64,000 nucleotides of DNA from Treponema sp. (lineage in GTDB: Bacteria; Spirochaetota; Spirochaetia; Treponematales; Treponemataceae). Below are positions 17,311-25,900 of this stretch, one piece after another. The notes beneath the pieces were generated by a model. That model was not told the DNA's origin. It searched no databases and saw only the letters and a program-made list of their open reading frames with translations. The first letter of the stretch is position 1. Each line of letters begins with the position of its first letter. Both the position numbers and the translations under genes were made by a program. The stretch lies in assembly GCA_017962965.1 (NCBI GenBank), contig JAGCUI010000013.1, positions 1 to 64,000 of the forward strand, in the 5' to 3' direction.

Positions 17311-18048
17311 TTATTTTGAAACTTCAATGTTTCCAACGTCCGTAGTGATGTTCAGCTTTTTATTTGAATCAGCATCCTGGCGGTATTTTCTTGCGTGTCT
17401 TTTTCCAAGATATCTGATGTTTCCGATGTCGGAAGAAATGCGAACACTCATGTTGTCAATGTCTTTAACGTTTTCAAGCTCAATGTTACCTACGTCAGAG
17501 TCGATTGTAGCATCTTCAAAACCAACGTCCTTCATAAAAATTCTTCCAACATCATTATGAAGCTCAAGGTTTTCAATGTTCAGATTTTCTACAACAACCT
17601 GGCAGATATCACCCTTAATGGTCAAATCCTTAATCATATCCTCGGAAGTAACAGTGAGAATAAGCTTACATTTAGAGTTTCCTGTGTTGAATTTAAAGGA
17701 AGGTTTTTCCTGAGTAACATCAATTTTTCCGTCCTTTACGTTCACAATAGGAGTAAGTGTTTTTCTATTGCAATCATAAGAAAGCTTGTTTTCTTCTCCC
17801 TTTTCAATTCTGATGTCCATAATCTGAACTTCAATGTTTATTTCGCTGGCAGATTCAAGAGTAATTTCATCTGAAAATTCCCCTCTTTCTTCCATAAAAT
17901 CATCCTTATCAGAATCGTGGAAATTAAAGTGGAAAGGACGCTCCACAAACTTAAACGGATTTGAAGAACCGGTATGCTTATGTACACCGTAAATAATTCC
18001 TGCAATTGTAATAATCCCAAGAATTGTAAGATAAATAGTCTTTTTCAT
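17311..18048 (-). CDS. DUF4097 beta-repeat envelope protein
   Basis: The 245-aa protein has one N-terminal membrane anchor (KKTIYLTILGIITIAGIIYGV) and then an exported right-handed beta-repeat domain. Its repeating DVGNIELENV and SDIGNIRYLG strands are typical of DUF4097 (putative adhesin) proteins. Such proteins are commonly encoded with a PadR regulator and a HAAS/DUF1700 membrane protein, exactly as here. They are thought to act in envelope stress or signalling, but no biochemical function is settled. It has GAGG before its ATG and lies 28 bp after the HAAS gene in the same operon. Confidence 0.85.
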   Translation of the reverse strand: MKKTIYLTILGIITIAGIIYGVHKHTGSSNPFKFVERPFHFNFHDSDKDDFMEERGEFSDEITLESASEINIEVQIMDIRIEKGEENKLSYDCNRKTLTPIVNVKDGKIDVTQEKPSFKFNTGNSKCKLILTVTSEDMIKDLTIKGDICQVVVENLNIENLELHNDVGRIFMKDVGFEDATIDSDVGNIELENVKDIDNMSVRISSDIGNIRYLGKRHARKYRQDADSNKKLNITTDVGNIEVSK

Positions 18049-18076
18049 ATAAAGCCTCGTTTATTTTATTAACCTG

Positions 18077-19045
18077 TTATTCTTCTGTGCTGAAGCAGTT
18101 TCTCAAAATTGAATTAACAACACCCGCAATAGGCCAGATAATCCATGTGATTTTCCAGTTGAAAGTAAGGAAGCTGATCAAAAGATAAACACATGTAATT
18201 GTAGGCCAGTATACTTCCATAATTGTTCTTTGTGTTTTATTTTTATATTCAGGTTCTTTTGTAAAATGTTCTCTCAAATATTCTCCTCCAATTGTGTTAT
18301 TGCCGTTCAAAGAAAGAATTCTGTTATACATTCTCATTGTCTTTTTAGAAAAGATGATTAAGCCAACGCCTGCTCCAATAAAGTAAAAAAGGAGTACAGG
18401 AGATATTTCGCTCCAGAAGGGTGATTTATCCATGAGGATTGGAGGAAGGAAGCAGAGTACGATTAAAGCAATTCCAACCGGATGTAAAACACTGTAAGCA
18501 GGAGTAAATGCTTTTTTCATCTGTGAAACATTTTTTGTTGTTTCTGCACTTATAGAGCATCTTTCGTATTCAAGATATCTGTATGCCTCGAGAACATGTG
18601 ATGAAGTTACCATAAGAATGATTCCGATAGCAATGTTGATGAAAAGACCTGCAGCTCCCCATCTGTCATCAAAACTGAATGCATTCCAGAGGATTGGTGG
18701 AGTAGAACAGGTGATAAAAAAGAATACACCGATTGCCCTTAAGATGATGCTTGTTCTTTTTGCCTTGATGTATCCGTTGATTTCTTCACCGTCTATCTGC
18801 TTTACTTCTGAGTGTGAGTTATCGTTGATGATTTTATCAATTCCAAGTGTCTGAGCTACTTCATCAAGATTTCCGAATTCAGAAATTACAGTTGCTACAG
18901 CTTCGTTTTCAGATTTTCCTTCGCGTCTGAGCTCTGTGTATTTATCTTCCATCATCTGAAGAAGTTCGTTTTTTGCCTTTAAGATTTCAGGTCTGTTTGG
19001 TAAGTCCCTGAACATTGATTCAAGATAATTTTTTATAGTTTCCAT
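18077..19045 (-). CDS. HAAS / permease-prefix-domain membrane protein
   Basis: The 322-aa protein starts with a ~75-residue helical domain (LESMFRDLPNRPEILKAKNE, then VISEFGNLDEVAQTLG) that matches the HAAS/permease-prefix-1 domain found in DUF1700-type proteins. About six membrane helices follow. In other bacteria this domain works with PadR-like regulators and partners of the DUF4097 type. Its ATG follows AGGAGA and lies 26 bp downstream of padR. Together the three genes form a compact module likely to sense or alter the envelope; this role is inference from gene context. Confidence 0.8.
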   Translation of the reverse strand: METIKNYLESMFRDLPNRPEILKAKNELLQMMEDKYTELRREGKSENEAVATVISEFGNLDEVAQTLGIDKIINDNSHSEVKQIDGEEINGYIKAKRTSIILRAIGVFFFITCSTPPILWNAFSFDDRWGAAGLFINIAIGIILMVTSSHVLEAYRYLEYERCSISAETTKNVSQMKKAFTPAYSVLHPVGIALIVLCFLPPILMDKSPFWSEISPVLLFYFIGAGVGLIIFSKKTMRMYNRILSLNGNNTIGGEYLREHFTKEPEYKNKTQRTIMEVYWPTITCVYLLISFLTFNWKITWIIWPIAGVVNSILRNCFSTEE

Positions 19046-19071
19046 AGTTTTCTCCTATAAGTTTTCTAAAG

Positions 19072-19401
19072 TTATTTTTGTATGAATGATTCAACAACAT
19101 CCTTTGTTATAAACCATTCCTCGCATTTCTCTTTGTAATACTCTTTTCCCGTATCAGTTATTTTGTAGTAGGTTCGGCGTTTCCCGTTCTCAGCGTCCTG
19201 AGAAAAAGATTCCACATAACCGTTGTTTTCCATGCGTGTAAAAGCTGAATAAAGGGTTGTTTCCTTTATGACGTATTTTCCGTCCGTCAGCATTTTTATC
19301 TGCCTGGAAATATCATAACCGTACGAAGGCTTGTCCAAGAGCAGGAAGAGAATCATTGTGTCGTTATAGCCTCGTATAACATCACTACTGATTTCCAGCA
19401 T
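19072..19401 (-). CDS. PadR-family transcriptional regulator
   Basis: The 109-aa protein is a stand-alone PadR winged-helix repressor: MILFLLLDKPSYGYDISRQI, then TTLYSAFTRMENNGYV (recognition helix and wing) and RRTYYKITDTGKEYY. It lacks the long C-terminal dimer helices of larger PadR proteins, as in the short PadR-s2 type. GGAGG precedes the ATG. Its promoter overlaps a perfect palindrome, which suggests self-repression of the four-gene operon it leads. The inducing signal is unknown. Confidence 0.92.
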   Translation of the reverse strand: MLEISSDVIRGYNDTMILFLLLDKPSYGYDISRQIKMLTDGKYVIKETTLYSAFTRMENNGYVESFSQDAENGKRRTYYKITDTGKEYYKEKCEEWFITKDVVESFIQK

Positions 19402-19423
19402 ATTATCCTCCGTCTGTCGTTGC

Positions 19424-19483
19424 TACGTGTGTCGTACTACGTCTGACGTAGTAAAATATAATACTAGATTGTTAATCTGTCAA
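19424..19483 (-). promoter_or_regulatory. padR promoter with palindromic operator
   Basis: On the minus strand, TTGACA (plus coordinates 19478-19483) and TATATT (19455-19460) are separated by exactly 17 bp. Immediately downstream, covering the predicted start of transcription, is the perfect inverted repeat ACTACGT-CTG-ACGTAGT (19436-19452). A second shorter one, TACG-N5-CGTA, lies at 19424-19436. The placement suits repression by the PadR protein encoded just behind it. Confidence 0.75.
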
Positions 19484-19487
19484 GTGG

Positions 19488-19493
19488 TATTAT
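19488..19493 (+). promoter_or_regulatory. -10 element of hisC (leaderless start)
   Basis: TATTAT ends six bases before the hisC ATG and there is no Shine-Dalgarno, so the transcript probably begins at or next to the ATG. The -35 region is weak and overlaps the -35 side of the divergent padR promoter. Confidence 0.5.
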
Positions 19494-19499
19494 AAAAAT

Positions 19500-20657
19500 A
19501 TGTTAACTTCTAATCGTATTAAAAATCTGCACCCATATGTACCGGGAGAGCAGCCAAAAGACCGCGTTTACATCAAGTTAAATGCGAATGAAAATCCGTA
19601 TGCACCAAGCCCTGCAGTTAGAAAGGCTGTATTGAATTTTGTGAAGAAGACCCCTATAAAGATGGCTTTATATCCGGATCCTGATTCACTTGAATTACAC
19701 GAAAAGATTGCAGGCATGCTCAATAAAACAGGCGGAGTTCTGTGCCGTGCAAAGGTAAATGGAAAGGATGTAAGCCCTGCTCCAGAGGATAAAATTCCTT
19801 TTACGGTTACCCCTGATATGATTTATACAGGAAACAGAAGCGATGAAGTTTTGTCTTTTGTTTTCTACGCATTTTTTGATTCTTCAAAGAAGTTTGTAAT
19901 GCCTGAATTTACCTACAGCTTTTATCCGGTGTATGCAGGCTTTTATGATATTCCAATGGATACAATTCCTCTTAAAAAGGACTGGACCCTTGATACAGAT
20001 GCAATGTTAGAGCATGCTGCAAAAAACAAGGGCGGAATTATCTTTGCAAATCCTAATGCACCTACAGGACTTGGCCTTACAAGAGAACAGGTTCGTTCAA
20101 TGCTTTTAAAAGCTGATAAGGATGAAATCTTTATTGTTGACGAAGCCTATGTTGATTTTGGCGGTGAATCATGCATCCCTCTCCTTAAAGAATTTAATAA
20201 TCTTGTGATTGTCCGAACCTTCAGTAAGAGTCTTTGCGGGGCCGGCCAGAGACTTGGTTATATTGTTGCTTCTAAAGAGCTTATTGATATTGTTACAACT
20301 GTAAAAAATAGTGTTAATCACTTTCCGATTGATGCACTTGCACAGGTGAGCGGAAAAGCAGCCTGCGAAAACGTTCAGTACTATGTTGAATGCTCAAAAA
20401 AAGTTGTTGAAGAAAGGGAAAAATTCTATAACTTTTTGGTTCAAAATGGTTTTTATGTATTGAAGAGCCAGACAAATTTCCTTTTTGTTAAAAAAGAGGG
20501 ACTTTCGGGCGATGATTTTTACAAAAGAATTAAGACCGAAGGAATCCTTATAAGGCATTTTAATACACCTGGAATTCAGGATTTTGTAAGAATTACAATC
20601 GGTTCTAAAGACCAAATGGAAATGCTTAAAAAAGCAATTGTAAAAACAATTCTGTAG
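19500..20657 (+). CDS. hisC: histidinol-phosphate aminotransferase
   Basis: The 385-aa class I/II aminotransferase begins NLHPYVPGEQPKDRVYIKLNA with NENPY, the HisC hallmark. The PLP Lys243 lies in RTFSKSLCGAGQRLGY and VDEAYVDFGG precedes it. It catalyses the glutamate-dependent transamination of imidazole-acetol phosphate in histidine synthesis; related enzymes can use aromatic 2-oxo acids. Residues ~84-104 are an insertion relative to short HisC proteins. No other his gene is nearby. The start is fixed by the conserved N-terminus, yet no ribosome binding site is present (see promoter entry). The phosphoesterase gene follows after 39 bp. Confidence 0.9.
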   Translation: MLTSNRIKNLHPYVPGEQPKDRVYIKLNANENPYAPSPAVRKAVLNFVKKTPIKMALYPDPDSLELHEKIAGMLNKTGGVLCRAKVNGKDVSPAPEDKIPFTVTPDMIYTGNRSDEVLSFVFYAFFDSSKKFVMPEFTYSFYPVYAGFYDIPMDTIPLKKDWTLDTDAMLEHAAKNKGGIIFANPNAPTGLGLTREQVRSMLLKADKDEIFIVDEAYVDFGGESCIPLLKEFNNLVIVRTFSKSLCGAGQRLGYIVASKELIDIVTTVKNSVNHFPIDALAQVSGKAACENVQYYVECSKKVVEEREKFYNFLVQNGFYVLKSQTNFLFVKKEGLSGDDFYKRIKTEGILIRHFNTPGIQDFVRITIGSKDQMEMLKKAIVKTIL

Positions 20658-20696
20658 AATAAGGCACAGACAGGAATAACAGAAAAAGAGGTTTAT

Positions 20697-21389
20697 ATGA
20701 AATTTTTAGTACTTAGCGATTTACACGGAGCAGATAAAAATCTTGATTTACTTGATTCAGAGTTTAAAAACGCTGATGCAGTTATTTTTGCAGGTGATTT
20801 TTCAGAATGCTTTAAGCCAAAAACAGGTAAGGTTTCCATGAAAAAGCTCTGCGAAAAGCATGATACAATTTTTGCTGTTCTTGGAAACTGTGATCCTGAA
20901 TCTTACATCGAAGACATGGAAGAAAACGACATAAGCATAGAACGTTCAATTGTTTTCCACGAAGGAATTGCTTTGTGCGGAAGCGGCGGTGGAGAAATCT
21001 TTACTAAAAAAACAGAGTTTGAGCGAACCCGCGAAGAGCTTCAGAGTGATTTTGATATAGTTGATACTTCTGTTGAACAGAGCGGAAATACAGACTTATG
21101 GAAGAGCATGATTTTAGTAAGTCACAATCCTCCGTTAGGAGAAATTGTTGATAAGGTAAACGAGCAGGTTCATCCGGGAAGCCCTGTATTTACAGATTAT
21201 ATAAATAAAAATCAGCCGATTGCCGTAATCTGCGGACACGTTCACGAAGGACGCGGAGTTGAAAAATTCGGACAGACTTATGTAATTAATCCGGGAGCCC
21301 TTGCAGACGGTTTTTATGCATGGCTCGAAGTTAGTAAGGATAAGGACGGCAACTGGAGGGCAAGTGAACCTGAATTAAAAAAGCTTTAA
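20697..21389 (+). CDS. metallophosphoesterase (YfcE/MJ0936-like)
   Basis: The 230-aa protein has the complete calcineurin-like metal motif set in order: SDLHG (residues 7-11), AGDFSE, LGNCDPES, SHNPP and GHVHEG, with INPGALADG near the end. It is a cytoplasmic phosphodiesterase or phosphatase of the YfcE type; the substrate cannot be told from sequence. AGAGG lies before the ATG. It is the first of several closely spaced plus-strand genes, all different hydrolase types. Confidence 0.88.
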   Translation: MKFLVLSDLHGADKNLDLLDSEFKNADAVIFAGDFSECFKPKTGKVSMKKLCEKHDTIFAVLGNCDPESYIEDMEENDISIERSIVFHEGIALCGSGGGEIFTKKTEFERTREELQSDFDIVDTSVEQSGNTDLWKSMILVSHNPPLGEIVDKVNEQVHPGSPVFTDYINKNQPIAVICGHVHEGRGVEKFGQTYVINPGALADGFYAWLEVSKDKDGNWRASEPELKKL

Positions 21390-21422
21390 TTTGAATTACG
21401 GTTTTGTACCAGGGGGAATTGT

Positions 21423-22352
21423 ATGAAAAAGATTTTTACTGTTTTAGTTTTTTTAATTTGTTTTGCCTCATTTGCAGAAGAAAATTTTAAGGCACTTGAT
21501 TTTGTTGTTTTGCCAAAGGGAACTTATGTTCAGGGAAATGAAACAGAATCCTTTCCTGTAGAAAGAGAAGTAAAATCATTCAGCATAAATAAATACGAAA
21601 CAACTTACGGCTTATGGTATGAAGTAAGACTTAAGGCAGAAGCCAGAGGCTATGTTTTCCAGAATCCGGGACAGCCTGGTTCGGGCGGAAAAAGAGGGGT
21701 TGCAGCAGATGATTTTAATTCATTTCAGCCTGTAACAAATGTTACCTGGTACGACGTAATTGTATGGCTCAACGCTTTAAGTGAAATTTACGGACAGACT
21801 CCATGCTACAAATACAAGGGAAAGGTTTTAAAAGATTCAACAGATACTGCAGCCTGCGACCTTGCCGTATGCGACTGGAAGGCTAACGGTTACAGACTCC
21901 CTTCCGAAGCAGAATGGGAATATGCCTCACGCTATAAGAAAAAGGGATTTGCCCCAAGCGATAAAATAAGCGGACAAAGCACAAACAGCACCTCAGACGG
22001 ATTAAGATATGCATGGACAAGCAAGAACGCAACAGGAACAAGAGTTGTTGGTACTGCAGGTCTTCCTTTTAATCCGAATGTAGTTTCTCAAAGCGGAACA
22101 GGTAATGCAAACGAAGCAGGACTTTTTGATATGAGCGGAAACGTCCTTGAATACTGCTGGGACTGGCTTTCAAACTATGACGAAAAAAAGCCATACGGTC
22201 CTGATGTAGGAAACGAAAGAGTAAGCCGCGGTGGAAGCTGGTCTGATTATACACCGTTTAATTATACAGGAATAAGATACAGCTTTGACCCGAATGAATG
22301 TTACAATTACATGGGCTTTAGAATCTGTTCCACAGTATTTCCAAAAAACTAA
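21423..22352 (+). CDS. secreted FGE-sulfatase-fold (SUMF1-like) protein
   Basis: The 309-aa protein has a signal peptide (KKIFTVLVFLICFASFAEE) and an FGE-fold domain: INKYETTYGLWYEV, VTNVTWYDVIVWLNALS, GYRLPSEAEWEYASR, GLFDMSGNVLEYCWDW, VSRGGSWSD and MGFRIC. True formylglycine-generating enzymes carry two copper-binding Cys just after RGGS. Here that position reads SWSDYTPFNYTG, so sulfatase activation is unlikely. Many spirochete members of this fold are binding or structural proteins. GGGGG precedes the ATG. Neighbouring genes encode other hydrolases. Confidence 0.88.
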   Translation: MKKIFTVLVFLICFASFAEENFKALDFVVLPKGTYVQGNETESFPVEREVKSFSINKYETTYGLWYEVRLKAEARGYVFQNPGQPGSGGKRGVAADDFNSFQPVTNVTWYDVIVWLNALSEIYGQTPCYKYKGKVLKDSTDTAACDLAVCDWKANGYRLPSEAEWEYASRYKKKGFAPSDKISGQSTNSTSDGLRYAWTSKNATGTRVVGTAGLPFNPNVVSQSGTGNANEAGLFDMSGNVLEYCWDWLSNYDEKKPYGPDVGNERVSRGGSWSDYTPFNYTGIRYSFDPNECYNYMGFRICSTVFPKN

Positions 22353-22373
22353 AACACACGGAAAGTAATTTTT

Positions 22374-23573
22374 ATGAATTTAAGCGCTTTAAATAAAATC
22401 CAGGATGTAATGGAAGCAGCCGTAAAAGAAAATCAGGTGGCTGGTGTAAATGTTTTAATCTGTCAGGATAATCAGGAAAAGGCATATTTTCAGAGCGGAA
22501 TGGCAGATATAAAAAATAAAAAGCCTTTTAAACGCGATACAATCTGTCGTCTTTATTCCATGACTAAGCCTGTTACAGCCGTTGCTGCAATGATTCTTTT
22601 GGAAAACGGAAAGCTTGATCTTGCAGAAGAGGTTAGTAAGTATCTTCCTTTGTATAAGGATTTAATGGTTTGTACACAAGGTGGAAGAAATGCAAAGCCT
22701 GTAAAATCAACTCGTCCTCTTTTAGTGCAGGACCTTTTGAATATGACAAGCGGATACGGTTACGGAGCTTACGAAAAAGACAGCATTTATGGCGAGCTTT
22801 TAACCGGAGATTTGATTCAGGAGCTTAATAAGGACAGTCTTGGGCCTGGTAAAATTACAACACGCGATGTGGCAGACCGCCTTGCAAAAATCCCTGTTAT
22901 GTTTGAACCTGGAACCGGCTATAATTACGGCCTTTCTGCAGACATTATGGGAGCCCTAATCGAAGAAATTTCGGGGCAGAAGTTCAGCGAGTTCTTAAAA
23001 AAGAACATCCTTTCGCCCCTCAAAATGGCAGATACAGACTTTTTTGTTCCAAAGGAAAAACAGAACAGGCTTTCGAACGTTTACAAGGTAAGCTCTGCAA
23101 AAGCCATGGAGCTGTTCGAAAGCCCGAATCTTGGCATTCAGCCTTTTATGGATCACTCTCCTTCTTTCGAAAGCGGTGGGGCAGGACTATGTTCAAGCAT
23201 AGACGACTACATGAAATTTACAAACATGCTCTGTAACCGCGGAGAAATAGACGGTGTAAGAATCTTAAAGCCAAAGACCGTAGAGTATCTTTCTACAGCA
23301 GTATTAACTCCATATTTACAGAACAAGTTCGACGAAAGAATGCCTCACTTAAGCGGCTACACTTACTGCAATTACATGAGGGTTGCAATCAACAAAGGTG
23401 CATGCAGGGCCGTAACAGAAAACAATGAATTTGGCTGGGACGGATGGCTTGGTCCTTACATGTCCGTTGATTTAAAAAATCATCTTTCGATTGTAATGCT
23501 CATGCAAAGAACTGATTCAGGAACGTGGGAATTAACTCGCAAAATTAAAAATATAGTATATACTTCTTTATAG
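22374..23573 (+). CDS. serine beta-lactamase-fold hydrolase (class C/EstB-like)
   Basis: The 399-aa protein has the SxxK motif at residues 62-65 (SMTK, in LYSMTKPVTAVAAM), the second motif in GYNYGLSADIMG, and a C-terminal WDGWLG in place of the usual KTG. This pattern is that of esterases and D-amino-acid peptidases of the beta-lactamase family, more than true beta-lactamases. No signal peptide is visible, so it is likely cytoplasmic. GGAAAG lies before the ATG. The stop is nine bases before the alpha/beta hydrolase gene, so the two are probably cotranscribed. Confidence 0.87.
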   Translation: MNLSALNKIQDVMEAAVKENQVAGVNVLICQDNQEKAYFQSGMADIKNKKPFKRDTICRLYSMTKPVTAVAAMILLENGKLDLAEEVSKYLPLYKDLMVCTQGGRNAKPVKSTRPLLVQDLLNMTSGYGYGAYEKDSIYGELLTGDLIQELNKDSLGPGKITTRDVADRLAKIPVMFEPGTGYNYGLSADIMGALIEEISGQKFSEFLKKNILSPLKMADTDFFVPKEKQNRLSNVYKVSSAKAMELFESPNLGIQPFMDHSPSFESGGAGLCSSIDDYMKFTNMLCNRGEIDGVRILKPKTVEYLSTAVLTPYLQNKFDERMPHLSGYTYCNYMRVAINKGACRAVTENNEFGWDGWLGPYMSVDLKNHLSIVMLMQRTDSGTWELTRKIKNIVYTSL

Positions 23574-23582
23574 AGGTATTTT

Positions 23583-24512
23583 ATGACAGCTTTATACATT
23601 GTTTTAGGAATTGTTTTATTCATTCTCATTGTATGCTTTTTTGGCGGTAATTATCTTGTTTCCTTTTCCCTGGACCGCGAAAGTAAATTCAATCTTGAAG
23701 CAAAGGCAAAGAGGGAAGGCTGGCAGGTTAAAAGACCTGATTATTCCAAGGAAGAAGCTTTCTTAAAAAACGACACAATTGTTGAACATATTTTTTCACG
23801 CGACGGATTTAAACTCACAGCTTATTATGCAGACTGCAAGAAAAAAACAAATAAATTCGTACTTTTGATTCACGGCTACGGCGGTATCCCGGAAGAGATG
23901 GTTCCTTTTGCACGCCACTATTTGGAAAAGGGATTTAACTGTCTTATTCCTGTTATGCGCGCTCATGGAATCAGTGAGGGCCGATATATGGGAATGGGTG
24001 CCCTTGAAAAATTTGATATGTTTTTGTGGCTGGACTTTATCTGCAAAAAAAATCCTGATGCAGAAATTTTACTTCACGGAGTTTCCATGGGTGGTGCCAC
24101 AGTTATGATGATGAGCGGTATGAATCTTCCACCTAATGTAAAGGTTGCCGTTGAAGACTGCGGATACACAAGCATTCACGATATTTTTTCTAATAAATTA
24201 AAAACACTTTTCCATCTTCCTTCTTTTCCTATGATTCAGATGGCTTCTTTGGTTTCAAGGATGAGGGCAGGCTACAGCTTTAGTAAGGGTAACAGTCTTA
24301 AGTCGGTTTCCAAAGCAAAGATTCCCATGGTATTTATTCACGGCCAGGATGACGGCTTTATTCCGGTAGAGATGGTAGATAAGGTTTACAATGCATGTCC
24401 TACAGATAAAACAAAGCTTGTTGTTCCTGGTGCAAACCACATAAAATCCCTTTCAACTGCTCCTGTTGATTACTGGAACACAGTTGATAACTTTATAAAA
24501 AAATACATTTAA
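23583..24512 (+). CDS. membrane-anchored alpha/beta hydrolase
   Basis: The 309-aa protein begins with one membrane helix (residues 3-21). A catalytic alpha/beta hydrolase domain follows: oxyanion motif LLIHGYGG at 94-101, nucleophile Ser168 in HGVSMGG, acid in GQDDGFIP (255-262), and His286 in GANHIKS. It is probably a carboxylesterase or peptidase facing the periplasm or cytoplasm next to the membrane; family members often resemble BAAT/YqkD-type hydrolases. AGAGG precedes the ATG. It ends 12 bp from the convergent corA gene. Confidence 0.88.
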   Translation: MTALYIVLGIVLFILIVCFFGGNYLVSFSLDRESKFNLEAKAKREGWQVKRPDYSKEEAFLKNDTIVEHIFSRDGFKLTAYYADCKKKTNKFVLLIHGYGGIPEEMVPFARHYLEKGFNCLIPVMRAHGISEGRYMGMGALEKFDMFLWLDFICKKNPDAEILLHGVSMGGATVMMMSGMNLPPNVKVAVEDCGYTSIHDIFSNKLKTLFHLPSFPMIQMASLVSRMRAGYSFSKGNSLKSVSKAKIPMVFIHGQDDGFIPVEMVDKVYNACPTDKTKLVVPGANHIKSLSTAPVDYWNTVDNFIKKYI

Positions 24513-24524
24513 GGTTTTGGGATT

Positions 24525-25577
24525 TTAGCTGTTGTAGGCCTTTTTTTCCTGAGCCTTTAGTCTCTTTGTTTCTTTACGAACATTTTTTCTCTGCTTGCGC
24601 GAAAGTTTTTTAAATTTTCTTACCTGGCTTGAATTTCTTTCGTTAATGCTTAAGAACCACCAGCAGATAAAGACTGAACCAAGACATAAGAGACTTGCAA
24701 TAATTACAGGCCAATACCAGCTCAAGGTTTCAAAAGGAAGCTTGAAGTTCATTCCAAAGAAACTTGTTACAAAGGTTGGCGCCATCATTACAAGGTTGAT
24801 GATTGCAAGTTTCTTCATTACAACGTTCAGGTTGTTTGAAGCAACGGAATTGAAGGCGTCCATAACTCCAAAAAGGATGTTTGAATAAGTGTCGGCCATT
24901 TCAATTGCCTGGCGGTTATCAATCTTTACGCCTTCTACAAAGTCGATGTCTTCTTCGTCAAATTTGATGAGCTTTGTTGTACGCATTTTTTCCAGAAGAA
25001 GTGAATTTGATTTTAAAGAGCTTGTAAAAGAAACCAGGGATTTTTCGAGTCCGAGCAGGAGCATGATTTCCTGATTTTCAATTTCCAGCTTCATCTCATT
25101 CTGAATGCTTGTACTTCGTCTGTTAATCTCTTTAAGGTAGCGCAGGAAATTCAAGTTTGCCCTGTTCATAATCTGAACAATAAAAGAAGGAAAGTCTGTG
25201 AGCCTTACGTTTCTTACTCTGTTTGCTCCAAAGTCCTTTAATACTTCGCTGTCTGTCCAGCAGATTGTGATGATTTTTTTACCCTTGATTACAATACCGA
25301 TTGGTACCGTAAAATATGGAGTTTCTGCTGCAGGATCGTAAACCGGAACTCGCACGATTGTAAGGATATAACCTTCACCGTCTTCCATACGAGAAAGTTC
25401 GTCCGGGTCGAGGATATCGAGAATGTGGTCCTGTTCGATTTTGTATTCTTCCTGAAGTTCAGTTGTTTCGTCGCGGGTAACATTTCTTGCATCAACCCAA
25501 AGCGGACGAGACGGCTGGATATCTTCTTTCTTTACCTTTACGATTTGGCCTTCAATTTGCTGCCAGTAAGTAATCAT
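24525..25577 (-). CDS. corA: CorA-family divalent cation transporter
   Basis: The 350-aa protein has the CorA layout: a ~290-residue cytoplasmic domain and two C-terminal membrane helices, with the signature FFGMNFKLP at the end of the first helix. It should carry Mg2+ (or Co2+/Ni2+) inward down the membrane potential. The tail is very basic (SRKQRKNVRKETKR). The ATG at 25577 is preceded by GGGG; an in-frame TTG four codons earlier overlaps that site. The leader carries an M-box-like element, which fits Mg2+ control. Confidence 0.93.
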   Translation of the reverse strand: MITYWQQIEGQIVKVKKEDIQPSRPLWVDARNVTRDETTELQEEYKIEQDHILDILDPDELSRMEDGEGYILTIVRVPVYDPAAETPYFTVPIGIVIKGKKIITICWTDSEVLKDFGANRVRNVRLTDFPSFIVQIMNRANLNFLRYLKEINRRSTSIQNEMKLEIENQEIMLLLGLEKSLVSFTSSLKSNSLLLEKMRTTKLIKFDEEDIDFVEGVKIDNRQAIEMADTYSNILFGVMDAFNSVASNNLNVVMKKLAIINLVMMAPTFVTSFFGMNFKLPFETLSWYWPVIIASLLCLGSVFICWWFLSINERNSSQVRKFKKLSRKQRKNVRKETKRLKAQEKKAYNS

Positions 25578-25639
25578 AATTTGCCCCAATAAAAAATTAA
25601 ATTTAAATGAATTTAAATCCTTGATTTTAAAATCATCCT

Positions 25640-25764
25640 TAAAAAATGAGGCCGCTTAATACTAAAAAAACTGATTAGAAAATAGAGATTAAGAGGCTTC
25701 TTTTGAGATTTAATGAACGTATGGGATAACTCGACCCGCCTTCCATAAAGGAGCCTCCTGAATA
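25640..25764 (-). promoter_or_regulatory. probable M-box (ykoK leader) Mg2+ riboswitch upstream of corA
   Basis: Read on the minus strand, the corA leader contains AGGAGGCTCCTTTATGGA (25742-25759). This is very close to the conserved M-box word GGTGAGGCTCCTATATGGA. About 105 bases later AGTATTAAGCGGCCTCA resembles the conserved AGTGCTAAAGCTCTA that closes the fold, and GAGG can pair with its CCTC. An alternative partner (AGCCTC at 25692-25697) also exists, as expected for a switch. A T-run and AT-rich inverted repeats follow before corA. The aptamer looks shorter than typical, so it is a candidate. Confidence 0.6.
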
Positions 25765-25900
25765 AAAAATTAATACATCAAACTGATAAAAACATTCTAA
25801 CACAAAGAAAAAAAAGAGAAAAGTAGATTTTTTTAAAGTTTTTTTAAACTTTTTTTGTTAAAAATGGTCCGAAATCGCATGTAATTGCAATAAATAATGC

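Noticed and set aside
22374-23573. antibiotic-resistance beta-lactamase
   Set aside because: No signal peptide and no KTG motif; the pattern fits esterase-type members.
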